DNA of 10,793 nt from Lichtheimia corymbifera B2541 (GCA_000697475.1 JNEU01000486.1:1-10793); one strand, 5' to 3'. Counted from the stretch's first letter, positions 1 through 7,478 are shown. Notes: generated by a model from the sequence alone, not told the origin. Numbers and translations are program-made.

Positions 1-17
1 CACTAGAGGTGGCAAGC

Positions 18-108
18 TGTGATGGAGGGGGTCATCACGGGGTCATCACACCTGTGATGGATATGTGATGGACCTGTGATGGAAAGTGGTCATCACAGGG
101 CCATCACA
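18..108. repeat. Array of eight TGTGATGG motifs in both orientations
   Basis: Forward copies (TGTGATGG) lie at 18-25, 53-60, 64-71 and 75-82. Reverse copies (TCATCAC/CCATCACA) lie at 32-38, 43-50, 90-97 and 101-108. Spacing is mostly 10-11 bp. The mixed orientation makes the stretch self-complementary. Confidence 0.85.
64..108. repeat. Near-perfect 19-bp hairpin inside the left array
   Basis: Bases 64-82 pair with 90-108 around a 7-nt spacer. Seventeen pairs are Watson-Crick, the pair 82/90 is G-T, and 72/100 is a mismatch. Such subterminal hairpins can be transposase-binding or end-processing sites, or simply result from inverted motif copies. Confidence 0.8.
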
Positions 109-149
109 GACCGAATTACCACCCCTGTATACGGAAGGTGACACGGTAG

Positions 150-413
150 AACACCGACGTAAAGAGCGCAGCCTATCAGAATAGACTTAACGAACTCTAT
201 GTTATTGGCTACAATGCAACCGGGTATCGGCAACAGATGTCTCTATGGCGTCTCTCATTCGTTCACTATGCCCAATTATATGTGTGTAGTGCTCTCGGTA
301 TCGTTTTATCCTGTCCACTGATCGTGTGTTATTACTCCCAATCATATCCATGTATACATTCTCGGTATCATTTTATCCTATCCAATGATGAACACGATTA
401 TAGTGTGTTTTAA
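150..413 (+). pseudogene. Open stretch with coding character, no initiator; possible broken exon
   Basis: One + frame is open for 87 codons, from just after a TAG at 147-149 to the TAA at 411-413. It has no early ATG. The first 45 residues (including the segment LNELYVIGYNATGYRQQ) have an amino-acid mix that looks like real protein. The later part overlaps the 66-bp duplication, looks less protein-like and may be intronic. I do not recognise the family. The open frame could be chance; the coding reading rests on composition only. Confidence 0.25.
271..396. repeat. Diverged tandem duplication, period 66 bp
   Basis: Bases 271-336 and 337-396 align: both start CCCAAT(T/C)ATAT and share CTCGGTATC(G/A)TTTTATCCT(G/A)TCCA. 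Several substitutions separate the copies, so the duplication is old. Confidence 0.7.
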
Positions 414-690
414 AAGAAAATTTTTTATTCATTCGGATGACGCGTCTATTATCTAAGCTATTAAAATACTGATACTCCCTTATAAACTGCTTTGGATACG
501 ACGTCGTGATGATTGAAATGCAATACACAGCTTACAGCATGATCATCGCGCGCATCCAGCAGCACCTTGCGATTCCAATGTAGAGCCCTGGCGAAGCGTA
601 AAGCGAACAAGCTTGTTACAGGGATACCTGGGAAGATCGATATGAGTTGATATGGTATTGAAAGCATCATAGCTGCCTGTAACAACTTAC

Positions 691-891
691 ATGAATGTTG
701 TGGAGGGAGATCTTTCTTGGGAGGATATCTACAAAACGCGTCATGAAACGTACCTGCATTCATATGTCAATTGTACCTTGATGATTGTAACGAGGACTAC
801 AGGTAAAACCAAACCAAAGTTAGTTCTAGGATATACCGATAAAAGAGGAGTACTATATGCTTACCATGTAAGAGGGCTCGCTTTATTGTAG
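691..891 (+). pseudogene. Small open frame, possible exon of the broken + strand gene
   Basis: A 66-codon frame starts at an ATG at 691 and ends at a TAG at 889-891. It includes VEGDLSWEDIYKTRHETYLH and, near its end, LVLGYTDKRGVLYAYHV. Directly after the last segment lies CAT|GTAAGA (867-872), a good match to a fungal 5' splice site, so the true exon may end near 868. A neighbouring frame then reads a plausible stretch (RARFIVGSCNDRLGMRAHFV) up to a TGA near 957, which would instead suggest a frameshift in a decayed gene. No family is recognised, and the opposite-strand ORF at 461-763 is no more convincing. Confidence 0.25.
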
Positions 892-1383
892 GCTCTTGCA
901 ACGATAGACTTGGCATGAGAGCGCACTTTGTCCAGCGACAACTACTAGAAAATGGGTGAGCAAACCAGTTTGAGGGCGATGACAAAATCCATGGTTGTTA
1001 CCTGTAACGATGGGCAACGAGCTCTAATACTTGGCCAGACAACGACTAAGAGAGAAAGGAGTAAGCAACATGGAGTATAATAATGGATGACAATAGTATA
1101 CCTGAAGAACCTTGGTGATCGGTGACGATGATAGATAAAAAATTGAGAAGTAAAAGGAAGAAAAGTGGAATGTTGTATTGTGGGGCGACGAGCAAATATA
1201 AAAATCTTTTATTGCGACACGTCACGATTGTTCTCAGTTGAAAAAGCCCAACCAGGCACAGGTCTACGACACTCTTCTTGCTTAACTTCCCGTGTGCCAA
1301 TCTCGCGTTGCTTGTTCACGCGCGAGTTGCGTCCAGAGATACCATCAAGCAACATGAACAGCTCCTCCAACTATAAAGCATAA
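892..1383. other. Spacer within the left block; weak coding traces only
   Basis: A + frame from 1165 to 1383 (72 codons) and a different + frame over about 1231-1378 (ending LLVHARVASRDTIKQHEQLL) are both open. They exclude each other and neither matches a family I know. Nothing else is supportable here. Confidence 0.3.
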
Positions 1384-1593
1384 TTAACATACCTTTCACC
1401 AAGACTCCATGATCCATGGCCGTCATACGATATGCTCCAGGTTCCCATGTATCGCCGTCGCCTTGATCCACTTGATTGGAAGTGCATTGTTCCCGTTCAC
1501 CGGTTGCATGCTCCTGTGGCTATTGCACCGGTTGATATCGATGACCATGTTGCTGCAGTTTTCTTGCCTCGGAAAGTGAAGCTTGGCCCTTAG
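1384..1593 (+). pseudogene. Open stretch with strong codon character, possible exon
   Basis: The frame is open from after a TAA at 1381-1383 to the TAG at 1591-1593, with an internal ATG at 1432 giving a 53-residue product. Residues such as YRRRLDPLDWKCIVPVHRLH and the following VAIAPVDIDDHVAAVFLPRK read like ordinary soluble protein, and many codons fit an RNY pattern. The sequence GGAAAGTGAAG near 1577 could be a weak splice donor. I cannot name the protein. It fits as an exon upstream of the 1719-2003 stretch, but no clean splice pairing keeps both frames. Confidence 0.3.
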
Positions 1594-1718
1594 ACTCAAA
1601 TATGAATATCACACACATACTATATATCCACCAATAAAGCATACTTACTCTTCTCTTCTTATCACATATTCAACGCGTTATCCTTATGATCGAGTGCTTT
1701 ATAAAGCCTGGAGTTTGA

Positions 1719-2003
1719 CATGCAGGTATTGGTTACGATGGCGTCTTTGCTAAAACGGTTACAATTGGTCCATTAGCTTTCCTTTTTACAGGTCCCTCTC
1801 GTCTTCACTTACGTTTCCTCTTCGGTATTGCGGGATATAGCAGTGTTGCAAGGTATACAAAGTATGTTGAAACGCGTCGGCCAATGCTATACAAGCCCAT
1901 GTGTCTGCAATGGACTTCCAGCAAGATGTATAAGCACAAGAACCAAAGCTCCACATCAGCTGCCGTCTTTGCCATCGTGTGTTGGAATGTACGAGAGATG
2001 TGA
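1719..2003 (+). pseudogene. 94-codon open stretch without initiator, probable exon of an unrecognised gene
   Basis: A + frame runs from after a TGA at 1716-1718 to a TGA at 2001-2003. Its start (AGIGYDGVFAKTVTIGPLAF) and the continuation through SRLHLRFLFGIAGYSSVARY look protein-like. The sequence TGCAG just before 1725 could be a 3' splice acceptor. A second + frame (1828-2034) and a - frame (1786-2088) are also open, so openness alone is weak evidence; codon pattern favours this frame. There is no recognisable motif. If the flanking arrays mark a transposon, this would be part of its gene or of captured cargo. Confidence 0.3.
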
Positions 2004-2033
2004 ACAACTTTTTAAGACGGTCGTGGTCGACTA

Positions 2034-2292
2034 ATAATACGAGTATAGAGAAAAAGAATAGTATAAGAATAAAACACTGTATATACAACTACATACACCA
2101 ATGGCTTACCAATAAGGACCAATCGTTGAATACCTCAGTGCTGAAATGTTTAACAAGTAAAGCAGACGTTATAATATCAAATAGAATAAACAGCTGGCTA
2201 ATAAAGCACGAGCAAAGAAAACGAGTATAAGAATAAAACAGTATTATACATATACCCCATTGCTCACCAATGGCGAATCGTTCAGGACTGTA
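2034..2292. repeat. Imperfect direct repeat pair, offset about 164 bp
   Basis: AGTATAAGAATAAAACA occurs exactly at 2060-2076 and again at 2224-2240. Similarity continues downstream (TTACCAATAAGGACCAATCGTT against TCACCAATGGCGAATCGTT) and some way upstream (ACGAGTATAGAG against ACGAGCAAAGAA). It looks like a segmental duplication of AT-rich, probably non-coding DNA. Confidence 0.65.
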
Positions 2293-2679
2293 ACTGCTGG
2301 TATGTGTTGCATTGAACGAGAGATGTTGGCAGACTTGAGATGAAGGGTAAGTTGACAAGATTGTATAGAAAAAAGACGTGTATGTATAAAAAGTGCAAGG
2401 GAGAGTCGTGTGTGTGTAGCCATGGCAACAAGTGCCGCCTACCAAAATTGCTGACTTTTCCCCCAACCTCCACAGCTTCTACAGCCAAAATCCTTATTCC
2501 CTCCCCCCACCTTTACAAACCCAGCACGCGACTTGGGCTTTTTCACGCAAAGTCGCAGAGGATGGATGAAAGCAACAACGGAATGGATGAACACCGCAGA
2601 CCTAAATGGAAGGTGTGAGAGTACAGGCATCCTATTCTAGTAAAACGCTTCTCAAAATTTCAAAGTCAAATAAAATCTA
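2293..2679. other. Spacer before the right motif array; nothing identifiable
   Basis: The stretch contains pyrimidine-rich runs (about 2455-2515) and two GGATGGATGA-like words near 2560-2590. Short ORFs on both strands have skewed, unprotein-like composition. I see no gene, RNA or regulatory element I can support. Confidence 0.4.
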
Positions 2680-2742
2680 CCATCACAGGGCCATCACAGG
2701 GCCATCACAAAAGGGCCATCACAGGCCATCACACTCATCACA
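2680..2742. repeat. Array of six CCATCACA motifs in one orientation
   Basis: Copies start at 2680, 2691, 2702, 2716, 2726 and 2735, typically separated by GGG or a similar triplet (CCATCACAGGG, 11-bp period). They are inverted relative to the outermost copy at 18-25, as expected for the two ends of one element. Confidence 0.85.
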
Positions 2743-2807
2743 AGTCCATTTCCCCCTGTGCCAAACCAGGCAGGCCACCAGTATATCATCCACCACGGGC
2801 CGTGTCA

Positions 2808-2811
2808 TGCC
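2808..2811. repeat. Left target-site duplication, TGCC
   Basis: TGCC directly precedes the LTR at 2812 and recurs directly after the other LTR at 8765-8768. A 4-bp duplication is within the normal range for Ty3/gypsy integrases. Confidence 0.85.
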
Positions 2812-3109
2812 TGAGACGTAGTGCAGTAAGGCTGCGTAGAGAGGTTGTTGATAATCCAAAAAGAGTAATCAAAAGGAGTCTTCCAAACTTCAGGTCCACA
2901 AACAATAAGCAATCGCAACTGCTCACTCAGACAGGCTCAAAGTCCAAACACAAAACGAAAGACAAGGGTTTTAATAAATCTTTTCAAATGCTATTCTAAA
3001 TACACTGCCCAGCTAAACGAGTGGATCACAATGGCAAGGTTTCAGCTGTCATCTCCTTCCAGCCCAAAATGGCAACACAAAGGTTGACCATCCCGCTACG
3101 AACGTCTCA
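2812..3109 (-). repeat. 3' LTR (298 bp)
   Basis: This copy matches 8467-8764 except at 3052 (T here, A at 8707). It is bounded by TGAGACGT and its complement ACGTCTCA, an 8-bp terminal inverted repeat with the standard TG...CA ends. Transcripts of the element should end in this copy; an ATTAAA on the - strand is a weak candidate polyadenylation signal. Open frames inside the LTR on the + strand are artefacts. Confidence 0.97.
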
Positions 3110-4582
3110 TTCTCCCCCTCTCAACCGCGTGTTGTCATTTCCTGGTTGTATGCGTTCAATATAAGCTTGAAGTTGCCGATCCGCCCTTTGAGCAATAACA
3201 TCCGGAATCAACTTATCGCGGGACTTCCATGATTTCAGCATATCACCATTCACAGCACCTTCTAAACGCTTGCCACCCGGTCCTTGCAGCCAGTAAGTAC
3301 CATGCTGATTTATCCTTGTCACAATCATAGGGCCAATCCAACGGTTTGCCAACTTATGAGGTTTATACTTGTCCAGCATAAGAACTTGATCACCGATTTC
3401 AAAACGCTTTCGCACCACCTTCATGTCATATCGCTCCTTACGTGCTTGCTGTTTCTTATGTGTACGTTGACGAGATAGCTCACGATGTTGTTGCATAATG
3501 CTATCTATCACCTTGATCCTGCTCACCACCTCGTCTGCCAATTGCCCTTCAATAAAATCTTCTCTTGGTTCTGGCCACGTTGCTGGTGTACGAATATCAT
3601 GACCATACAATAACATTGCTGGGCTGTATCCAGTAGCGTCATTTGGTGTGCTACGGATTGCAAGTATTGCTGAAGTCAAGCATTCATCCCACCGATCCAT
3701 CATATCTTGATCCTGGCACATCTTCGATAACACCTCCACAATAGTTTGATTCATACGTTCGCATAGGCCGTTCACTTGTGGTCTGAAAGCAGTAGTCGTC
3801 AATGGTTTGCACCCCATCCACCTCAAAAATGTATGCACATAGTCCGACTTAAAATTCGCTCCTCGATCCGTCAATATATAAGATGGTACACCGAAATCCT
3901 TGACAATGCAATTGAATGAGAACGCAGCCGTCGTTTGTTCACTGATATTTGGTACTGCCGCAACAACAGGCCACCTTGTCAAGTAGTCCACAGCCACCAA
4001 AAGATATCGGTTCCCATTCTTACTTGGAGGGTTGATTGGTCCCACTGCATCGCACCCGATCATATAAAATGGTCGTGTTGGTGTTGGAATTGGATGTGCC
4101 TCCTCATGTCGTATATGTCTTCTCCTTGCCCTCAACTGGCACTGCTCACAAGACTCCACGTATTCACGCACTCGATCGTATAGTTGATATCCTTCGTATT
4201 GTAACCGCATCCTCCTCCACGTATTGTTGATACCCAAATGGCCTTCTTTATGCACCTTCTCAATCACATCCATCACGTTACCAGAGTGCAACACCTCCTG
4301 ACCAAAACTGCCGTCTTTATTCTTGATGAAGAGCTTCCCTCGATAAGGTAAATAGCGAATCGCCTTGTTGCGAATGCGTCGTTTGAGCTTGTTGTCGTTC
4401 ATGTCACGTGGATAACTTCCTTCAGTGATGAAATAATAGAGAGCCAGATAATGTGCGTAGTCCATGATGTATATAAGAGTCGTTGATAAGAATGTCGTAG
4501 ATACTTGAAAGTCGATGTTGTCTTTGTTAAATGATCCGTGGTTGTTGATATGATGATAAATAAAGTGTTCCCAATAATACAT
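3107..4582 (-). CDS. Ty3/gypsy integrase, separate ORF
   Basis: Integrase joins the element's cDNA to chromosomal DNA in the nucleus. The 491-residue frame shows the N-terminal HHCC zinc finger (H111, H115, C145, C148), then the catalytic core with D178 (IGCDAVGPI), D239 (ILTDRGANF) and E275 (NGLCERMNQT), spaced D-35-E. A GPY/F-like segment follows near 413-422. No chromodomain is visible. The first ATG at 4582 has a poor context; M40 at 4465 (ATCATGG, A at -3 and G at +4) is a stronger start and directly precedes DYAHYLALYYF, which resembles the usual RNase H-integrase linker. The frame differs from pol, whose stop is at 4779, so integrase is not simply part of Gag-Pol. The stop codon TGA is the first three bases of the 3' LTR. 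Confidence 0.93.
   Translation of the reverse strand: MYYWEHFIYHHINNHGSFNKDNIDFQVSTTFLSTTLIYIMDYAHYLALYYFITEGSYPRDMNDNKLKRRIRNKAIRYLPYRGKLFIKNKDGSFGQEVLHSGNVMDVIEKVHKEGHLGINNTWRRMRLQYEGYQLYDRVREYVESCEQCQLRARRRHIRHEEAHPIPTPTRPFYMIGCDAVGPINPPSKNGNRYLLVAVDYLTRWPVVAAVPNISEQTTAAFSFNCIVKDFGVPSYILTDRGANFKSDYVHTFLRWMGCKPLTTTAFRPQVNGLCERMNQTIVEVLSKMCQDQDMMDRWDECLTSAILAIRSTPNDATGYSPAMLLYGHDIRTPATWPEPREDFIEGQLADEVVSRIKVIDSIMQQHRELSRQRTHKKQQARKERYDMKVVRKRFEIGDQVLMLDKYKPHKLANRWIGPMIVTRINQHGTYWLQGPGGKRLEGAVNGDMLKSWKSRDKLIPDVIAQRADRQLQAYIERIQPGNDNTRLRGGE
3110..3122 (-). promoter_or_regulatory. Polypurine tract (plus-strand primer)
   Basis: On the - strand the 13 bases next to the 3' LTR read GAGAGGGGGAGAA. 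Position and composition are those of the RNase H-resistant primer used for plus-strand DNA synthesis. The tract also encodes the last residues of the integrase ORF (RGGE). Confidence 0.9.
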
Positions 4583-4778
4583 ATGATATTTTTTTTTTCT
4601 TTTGATCTTTTAACATGTTTTTCTGTTCTTTTGCACTGCTTTTCTTTTGTTCTATATCTTTTTTTTTTGTTTCTTTTCATTGTTCTTTTCATATTTTTTT
4701 TTGTTGTTCTTTTCTTTTCTTTTCTCCTTTTTTTTTTGTATGTATATATATATGTGTAATCTTCATCCTTCCCATCCC
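4583..4778 (-). other. Purine-rich (A/G) spacer between pol and integrase ORFs
   Basis: On the - strand this is almost entirely A and G, with several runs of eight or more A and repeats of AAAAG. It could be an A-rich leader that lets ribosomes start on integrase, an extra plus-strand primer, or an inserted or decayed linker. The homopolymer runs are also where sequencing length errors would occur. ORFs called here on either strand are low-complexity artefacts. Confidence 0.7.
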
Positions 4779-7472
4779 TCACTTCACCAAGCGAGACAAA
4801 GCGTCTGCTGGATTATCCTTTCCCTTCCTGTGCTTCGTGATAAAGTCATACTCCATTGTAGCTGCTGCCCATCTTGAAACCTTTGGACTTGGTGCCGGGT
4901 TGTTGAGAATGTAGGTCAACGCCGAGTGATCAGTATATAAGACAAATTTACGCCCGCGTAAATAGTGTCGAAAGTGATTCATGCCAGCCACCACTGCAAG
5001 TGCTTCTACATGCGTTGTTGCGTACCGTGTCTCTGCATCCTGTAAGGCCCTTGATGCATAAGCAATAACTTCCTCGCCTTCTGGAGATCCATCATCCGAC
5101 TGTGACAAGATGGCACCAATACCCTTTCCCGAAGCATCTGTCGTCAAGATTTGTACTTTCATTGGATCCGGATAAGCCAGTATCGGTGGATTGATCAATG
5201 CCTCTTGTAATGCCTTAAACGCCTTATCTTGATCCACACCCCAATCAAACTCGACCTTGTTCTTTGTCAATTGCTGAATCGCTTGAGCCTTATTCGTAAA
5301 GTCGGGTATAAAACGTCGATAATAACCAACCATGCCCAAAAAGGACCTCACTTCTGACTTGTTCTTCGGTATCGACATATCCATGACTTTCTTCACATTG
5401 CGATCGGTAGGTTTCAAACCATCCTTCGTGATTTGGTGACCGAGATACTCCACGCTGTTACTTGCAAACGAGCACTTGGCAAGCTTAATCCTCAAGTTGG
5501 CATCCTTACATATAGCAAAAACTTGATCCAAATGTTGAATATGCTCCTCCAGTGTACGTGAATATATGATGATGTCGTCGATAAACACGTGAACACACTT
5601 CCCAAGCAGAGGTTGCAATATACGAGTCATCAAACGCTGGAATGTAGCTGGAGCAGTCGTCAACCCAAATGGTAGCACACACCAATCGAACACGCCATAC
5701 TTGGTAATAAAGCCGGTCTTGTGTATTGAATTTTCATGCATTGGCACTTGCCAATAACCCGAAGCCGCATCAAGAGTGGAAAAATATTGAGCACCTCCCA
5801 TCGAATCAATCAGCTCATCAATGAATGGTAGTGGAAAATGGTCTTTCACCGTAACCTTGTTCAAGCGTCGATAATCAACACACAAACGCAACGTCCCATC
5901 CTTCTTGCCAACAAATAGCACCGGTGATGTCCATTCCCCTTTTGAAGGTTTGATCAAGCCAAGCTCCAATAAATGGTCCAACTCCTTGCGTAATTGTGTC
6001 TCTTCGGTCCAGGTGAGGCGATAAGGTTTGCTTTTGATCGGTGTCTCCGTGGTGGTCTTGATTTCATGATGCATCAGGTTCACACGACCAAGCCCAGCAT
6101 GTTCCACAAAACAGTCATGGTACGTGTTCAACAAGCTTTTGATTCCTTCCGGCAACTCCTTTTCCTTTTTCTCAACCTTTTCTTTTTCCTTGCTCTCCCC
6201 CTCTTGACTCATTCCTCCCTCTGAATTGCCACCATCGTACCAGTCCACCCTCATCACACCACTACTTGCTTCAACAATGTCACCATTCGGCTCCTCTTGT
6301 GCACTTTGACCAACGTCTTGCTGCACCATTTGCAACATAAAAACTTGTGGTGGTGTTGTTGTTGTCTCCTCCATATCCAGTTCAGCTGCCTTACAGTGTG
6401 AGTAGCCTTGAACCACAATATCCTGCCTGCATTCTTGGGATGGTATTGATAACGTCAAAGTAGTAGGATCGATCTTCACACCATATGCACGCATCCATGG
6501 CAAGCCAAGCAACAATAAATCAGACTGACGATCCAAAACAGAGCAGTGTTCACGCCGTAATCTTCCACCAATTTGCACAGGTACGTTGACACATACACCA
6601 TTGGGTTTGGTATCACGTTCGTCCAATTGCTGAATAGACATCAAATCCTTGTTGATAGGTAACCCCAAACGTTTGGCCAACGGTTTGCTGATGACTGACA
6701 CTGATGCACCTGTGTCTGCGATAGCTTCAACCTTGCAACCATTGATCATCACCTCCACAGCAAAAGGTCTTGAGGCACCCATTGTCACCGGATTGTATGG
6801 ATATTGAGTGATTGACGTGTCCGAATGGTACCCATCAGCATCTTCGTCTTCAAATTCAGAATCAAACAAGTATGACTCTGACACACTTTCTCCATCACCA
6901 TCCTCCCACTCATCCCACTCCTCTTTTTCTTTTTCTTCTCCTTCCTCATCACTCTCTTCACTCTCATCCGATCCAGCCAGATTCACGGCATTGACTTGAG
7001 CAGCGGCAGGTAAATTGGGATTGGGATTGCGTGGTTTTCTTCCATGGAGATAACGAATACCATCACAAAGGTCCTTTGCAGCTTGTTTATCGATCGCCAA
7101 CCACTCCTTGAATGACATGTTCACCTTCGTATCACCCAAAACGTCCCAAATACTGCTCCTGTCAATCGGCACCTCCAATCTTCTTGCTGGCTTCCTCTTC
7201 TTCTTGGCATCCTTCATCACCACATCCTTCGTAGAATTATTTTGTATAGCAGATAAAGAGACTCCTTGTGCTTCATCATCAACAATAATACGTCTTGACC
7301 TCTTCTTGATTGGTGCACCATCACCAGAAGCATTTGATCTTGGTCTAACACGCCCGTTCTGCCATACTTGTACACCTTGTATTAAATGTACTTGCTGTTG
7401 TGATGCTTGTGGGAAGATTTCATTGTGTGTGCGTGGGACAGCAGACTTCCCATCTACTGCTGTCCCTTCTCT
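4779..7472 (-). CDS. pol: Pol: protease, reverse transcriptase, RNase H (made by -1 frameshift from gag)
   Basis: Pol matures the particle and copies its RNA into DNA. The frame has no suitable start near gag; it is open from 7490 and overlaps gag, so I place its first unique codon just after the slippery site (7472). The first 83 codons form a linker before a GTG at 7223. Counting from that codon: an acidic region (about 85-135, many E/D), aspartic protease with DTGAS (D170), RT with FSTLDAASGYWQVP (D485), LPFGLTTAPATFQ and FIDD (547-550), then RNase H with TDAS (D696), E740, YTDHSAL (D765) and ADALSR (D807). All expected catalytic residues are present. It ends at a TGA directly after SRLVK, with no integrase domain fused. 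The fusion with Gag would be about 1,186 residues. Confidence 0.95.
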   Translation of the reverse strand, partial: REGTAVDGKSAVPRTHNEIFPQASQQQVHLIQGVQVWQNGRVRPRSNASGDGAPIKKRSRRIIVDDEAQGVSLSAIQNNSTKDVVMKDAKKKRKPARRLEVPIDRSSIWDVLGDTKVNMSFKEWLAIDKQAAKDLCDGIRYLHGRKPRNPNPNLPAAAQVNAVNLAGSDESEESDEEGEEKEKEEWDEWEDGDGESVSESYLFDSEFEDEDADGYHSDTSITQYPYNPVTMGASRPFAVEVMINGCKVEAIADTGASVSVISKPLAKRLGLPINKDLMSIQQLDERDTKPNGVCVNVPVQIGGRLRREHCSVLDRQSDLLLLGLPWMRAYGVKIDPTTLTLSIPSQECRQDIVVQGYSHCKAAELDMEETTTTPPQVFMLQMVQQDVGQSAQEEPNGDIVEASSGVMRVDWYDGGNSEGGMSQEGESKEKEKVEKKEKELPEGIKSLLNTYHDCFVEHAGLGRVNLMHHEIKTTTETPIKSKPYRLTWTEETQLRKELDHLLELGLIKPSKGEWTSPVLFVGKKDGTLRLCVDYRRLNKVTVKDHFPLPFIDELIDSMGGAQYFSTLDAASGYWQVPMHENSIHKTGFITKYGVFDWCVLPFGLTTAPATFQRLMTRILQPLLGKCVHVFIDDIIIYSRTLEEHIQHLDQVFAICKDANLRIKLAKCSFASNSVEYLGHQITKDGLKPTDRNVKKVMDMSIPKNKSEVRSFLGMVGYYRRFIPDFTNKAQAIQQLTKNKVEFDWGVDQDKAFKALQEALINPPILAYPDPMKVQILTTDASGKGIGAILSQSDDGSPEGEEVIAYASRALQDAETRYATTHVEALAVVAGMNHFRHYLRGRKFVLYTDHSALTYILNNPAPSPKVSRWAAATMEYDFITKHRKGKDNPADALSRLVK

Positions 7473-7478
7473 TTTCCC
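7410..7478 (-). promoter_or_regulatory. Programmed -1 frameshift signal with H-type pseudoknot
   Basis: On the - strand the slippery heptamer GGGAAAA (7478-7472) is phased G_GGA_AAA in the gag frame. A 5-nt spacer GAGAA follows, then stem 1: GGGACAGCAG (7466-7457) pairs perfectly with CTGCTGTCCC (7444-7435). In the 12-nt loop, TGGGAAG (7452-7446) can pair with CTTCCCA (7416-7410) to form stem 2. Loop lengths are 4, 1 and 18 nt. The gag stop TAG (7456-7454) sits in the loop just past stem 1. Heptamer, spacing and topology match the established rules for viral and retroelement -1 frameshifting. Use of the site is inferred, but the pol frame requires exactly this shift. Confidence 0.93.

Larger units (their letters stand above)
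1..2760. mobile_element. Candidate decayed DNA transposon or foldback-like element bounded by CCATCACA arrays
   Basis: The left end carries eight copies of TGTGATGG or its complement within 18-108; the right end carries six copies, all as CCATCACA/TCATCACA, within 2680-2742. Base 1 begins CACTAGAGG, and the complement of the right boundary at 2760 begins CACAGGGGG, so an imperfect terminal inverted repeat is possible. Subterminal short-motif arrays of this kind are known from CACTA/EnSpm and several other DNA transposon groups. Any left target duplication lies outside the window, so the boundaries are unproven. The interior holds fragmentary open stretches but no recognisable transposase. It could equally be two separate short repeats that happen to flank ordinary decayed DNA. 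Confidence 0.35.

Noticed and set aside
1786..2088. - strand ORF of 100 codons
   Set aside because: It is antisense to the better-patterned + frame at 1719-2003 and has a composition unlike a normal protein.
2339..2630. Short overlapping ORFs on both strands
   Set aside because: All are rich in K, C, H or P from low-complexity DNA, with no motif and mutual overlap.
2680..2742. CRISPR-like array of regular short repeats
   Set aside because: The unit is only 8 bp with 1-6 bp gaps, there are no unique spacers, and the surrounding elements are eukaryotic.
2819..2823. TAGTG as the right end of a CACTA element
   Set aside because: It lies within the LTR of the younger insertion, present in both LTR copies, so it is chance.
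2802..2999. + strand ORF also found at 8466-8654
   Set aside because: Both copies lie inside the duplicated LTR; identity reflects the LTR, not a gene.
3107..3400. Chromodomain at the integrase C-terminus
   Set aside because: After the GPY/F-like segment only about 70 residues remain and they lack the aromatic cage pattern.
4399..4782. Lysine-rich - strand ORF spanning the pol-integrase spacer
   Set aside because: It starts on GTG, translates A/G homopolymers, and covers the integrase linker in the wrong frame. It is kept only as a hint for a possible frameshift route.
4465..4782. Spliceosomal intron joining RNase H to integrase
   Set aside because: A GTGAGG donor exists at 4782-4777, but the only nearby acceptor (CAAG near 4504) does not restore the integrase frame by any join I tried. 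It is not excluded, just unsupported.
4538..4914. Phenylalanine-rich + strand ORFs suggesting membrane proteins
   Set aside because: They are translations of the T-rich complement of the purine spacer and run antisense to pol.
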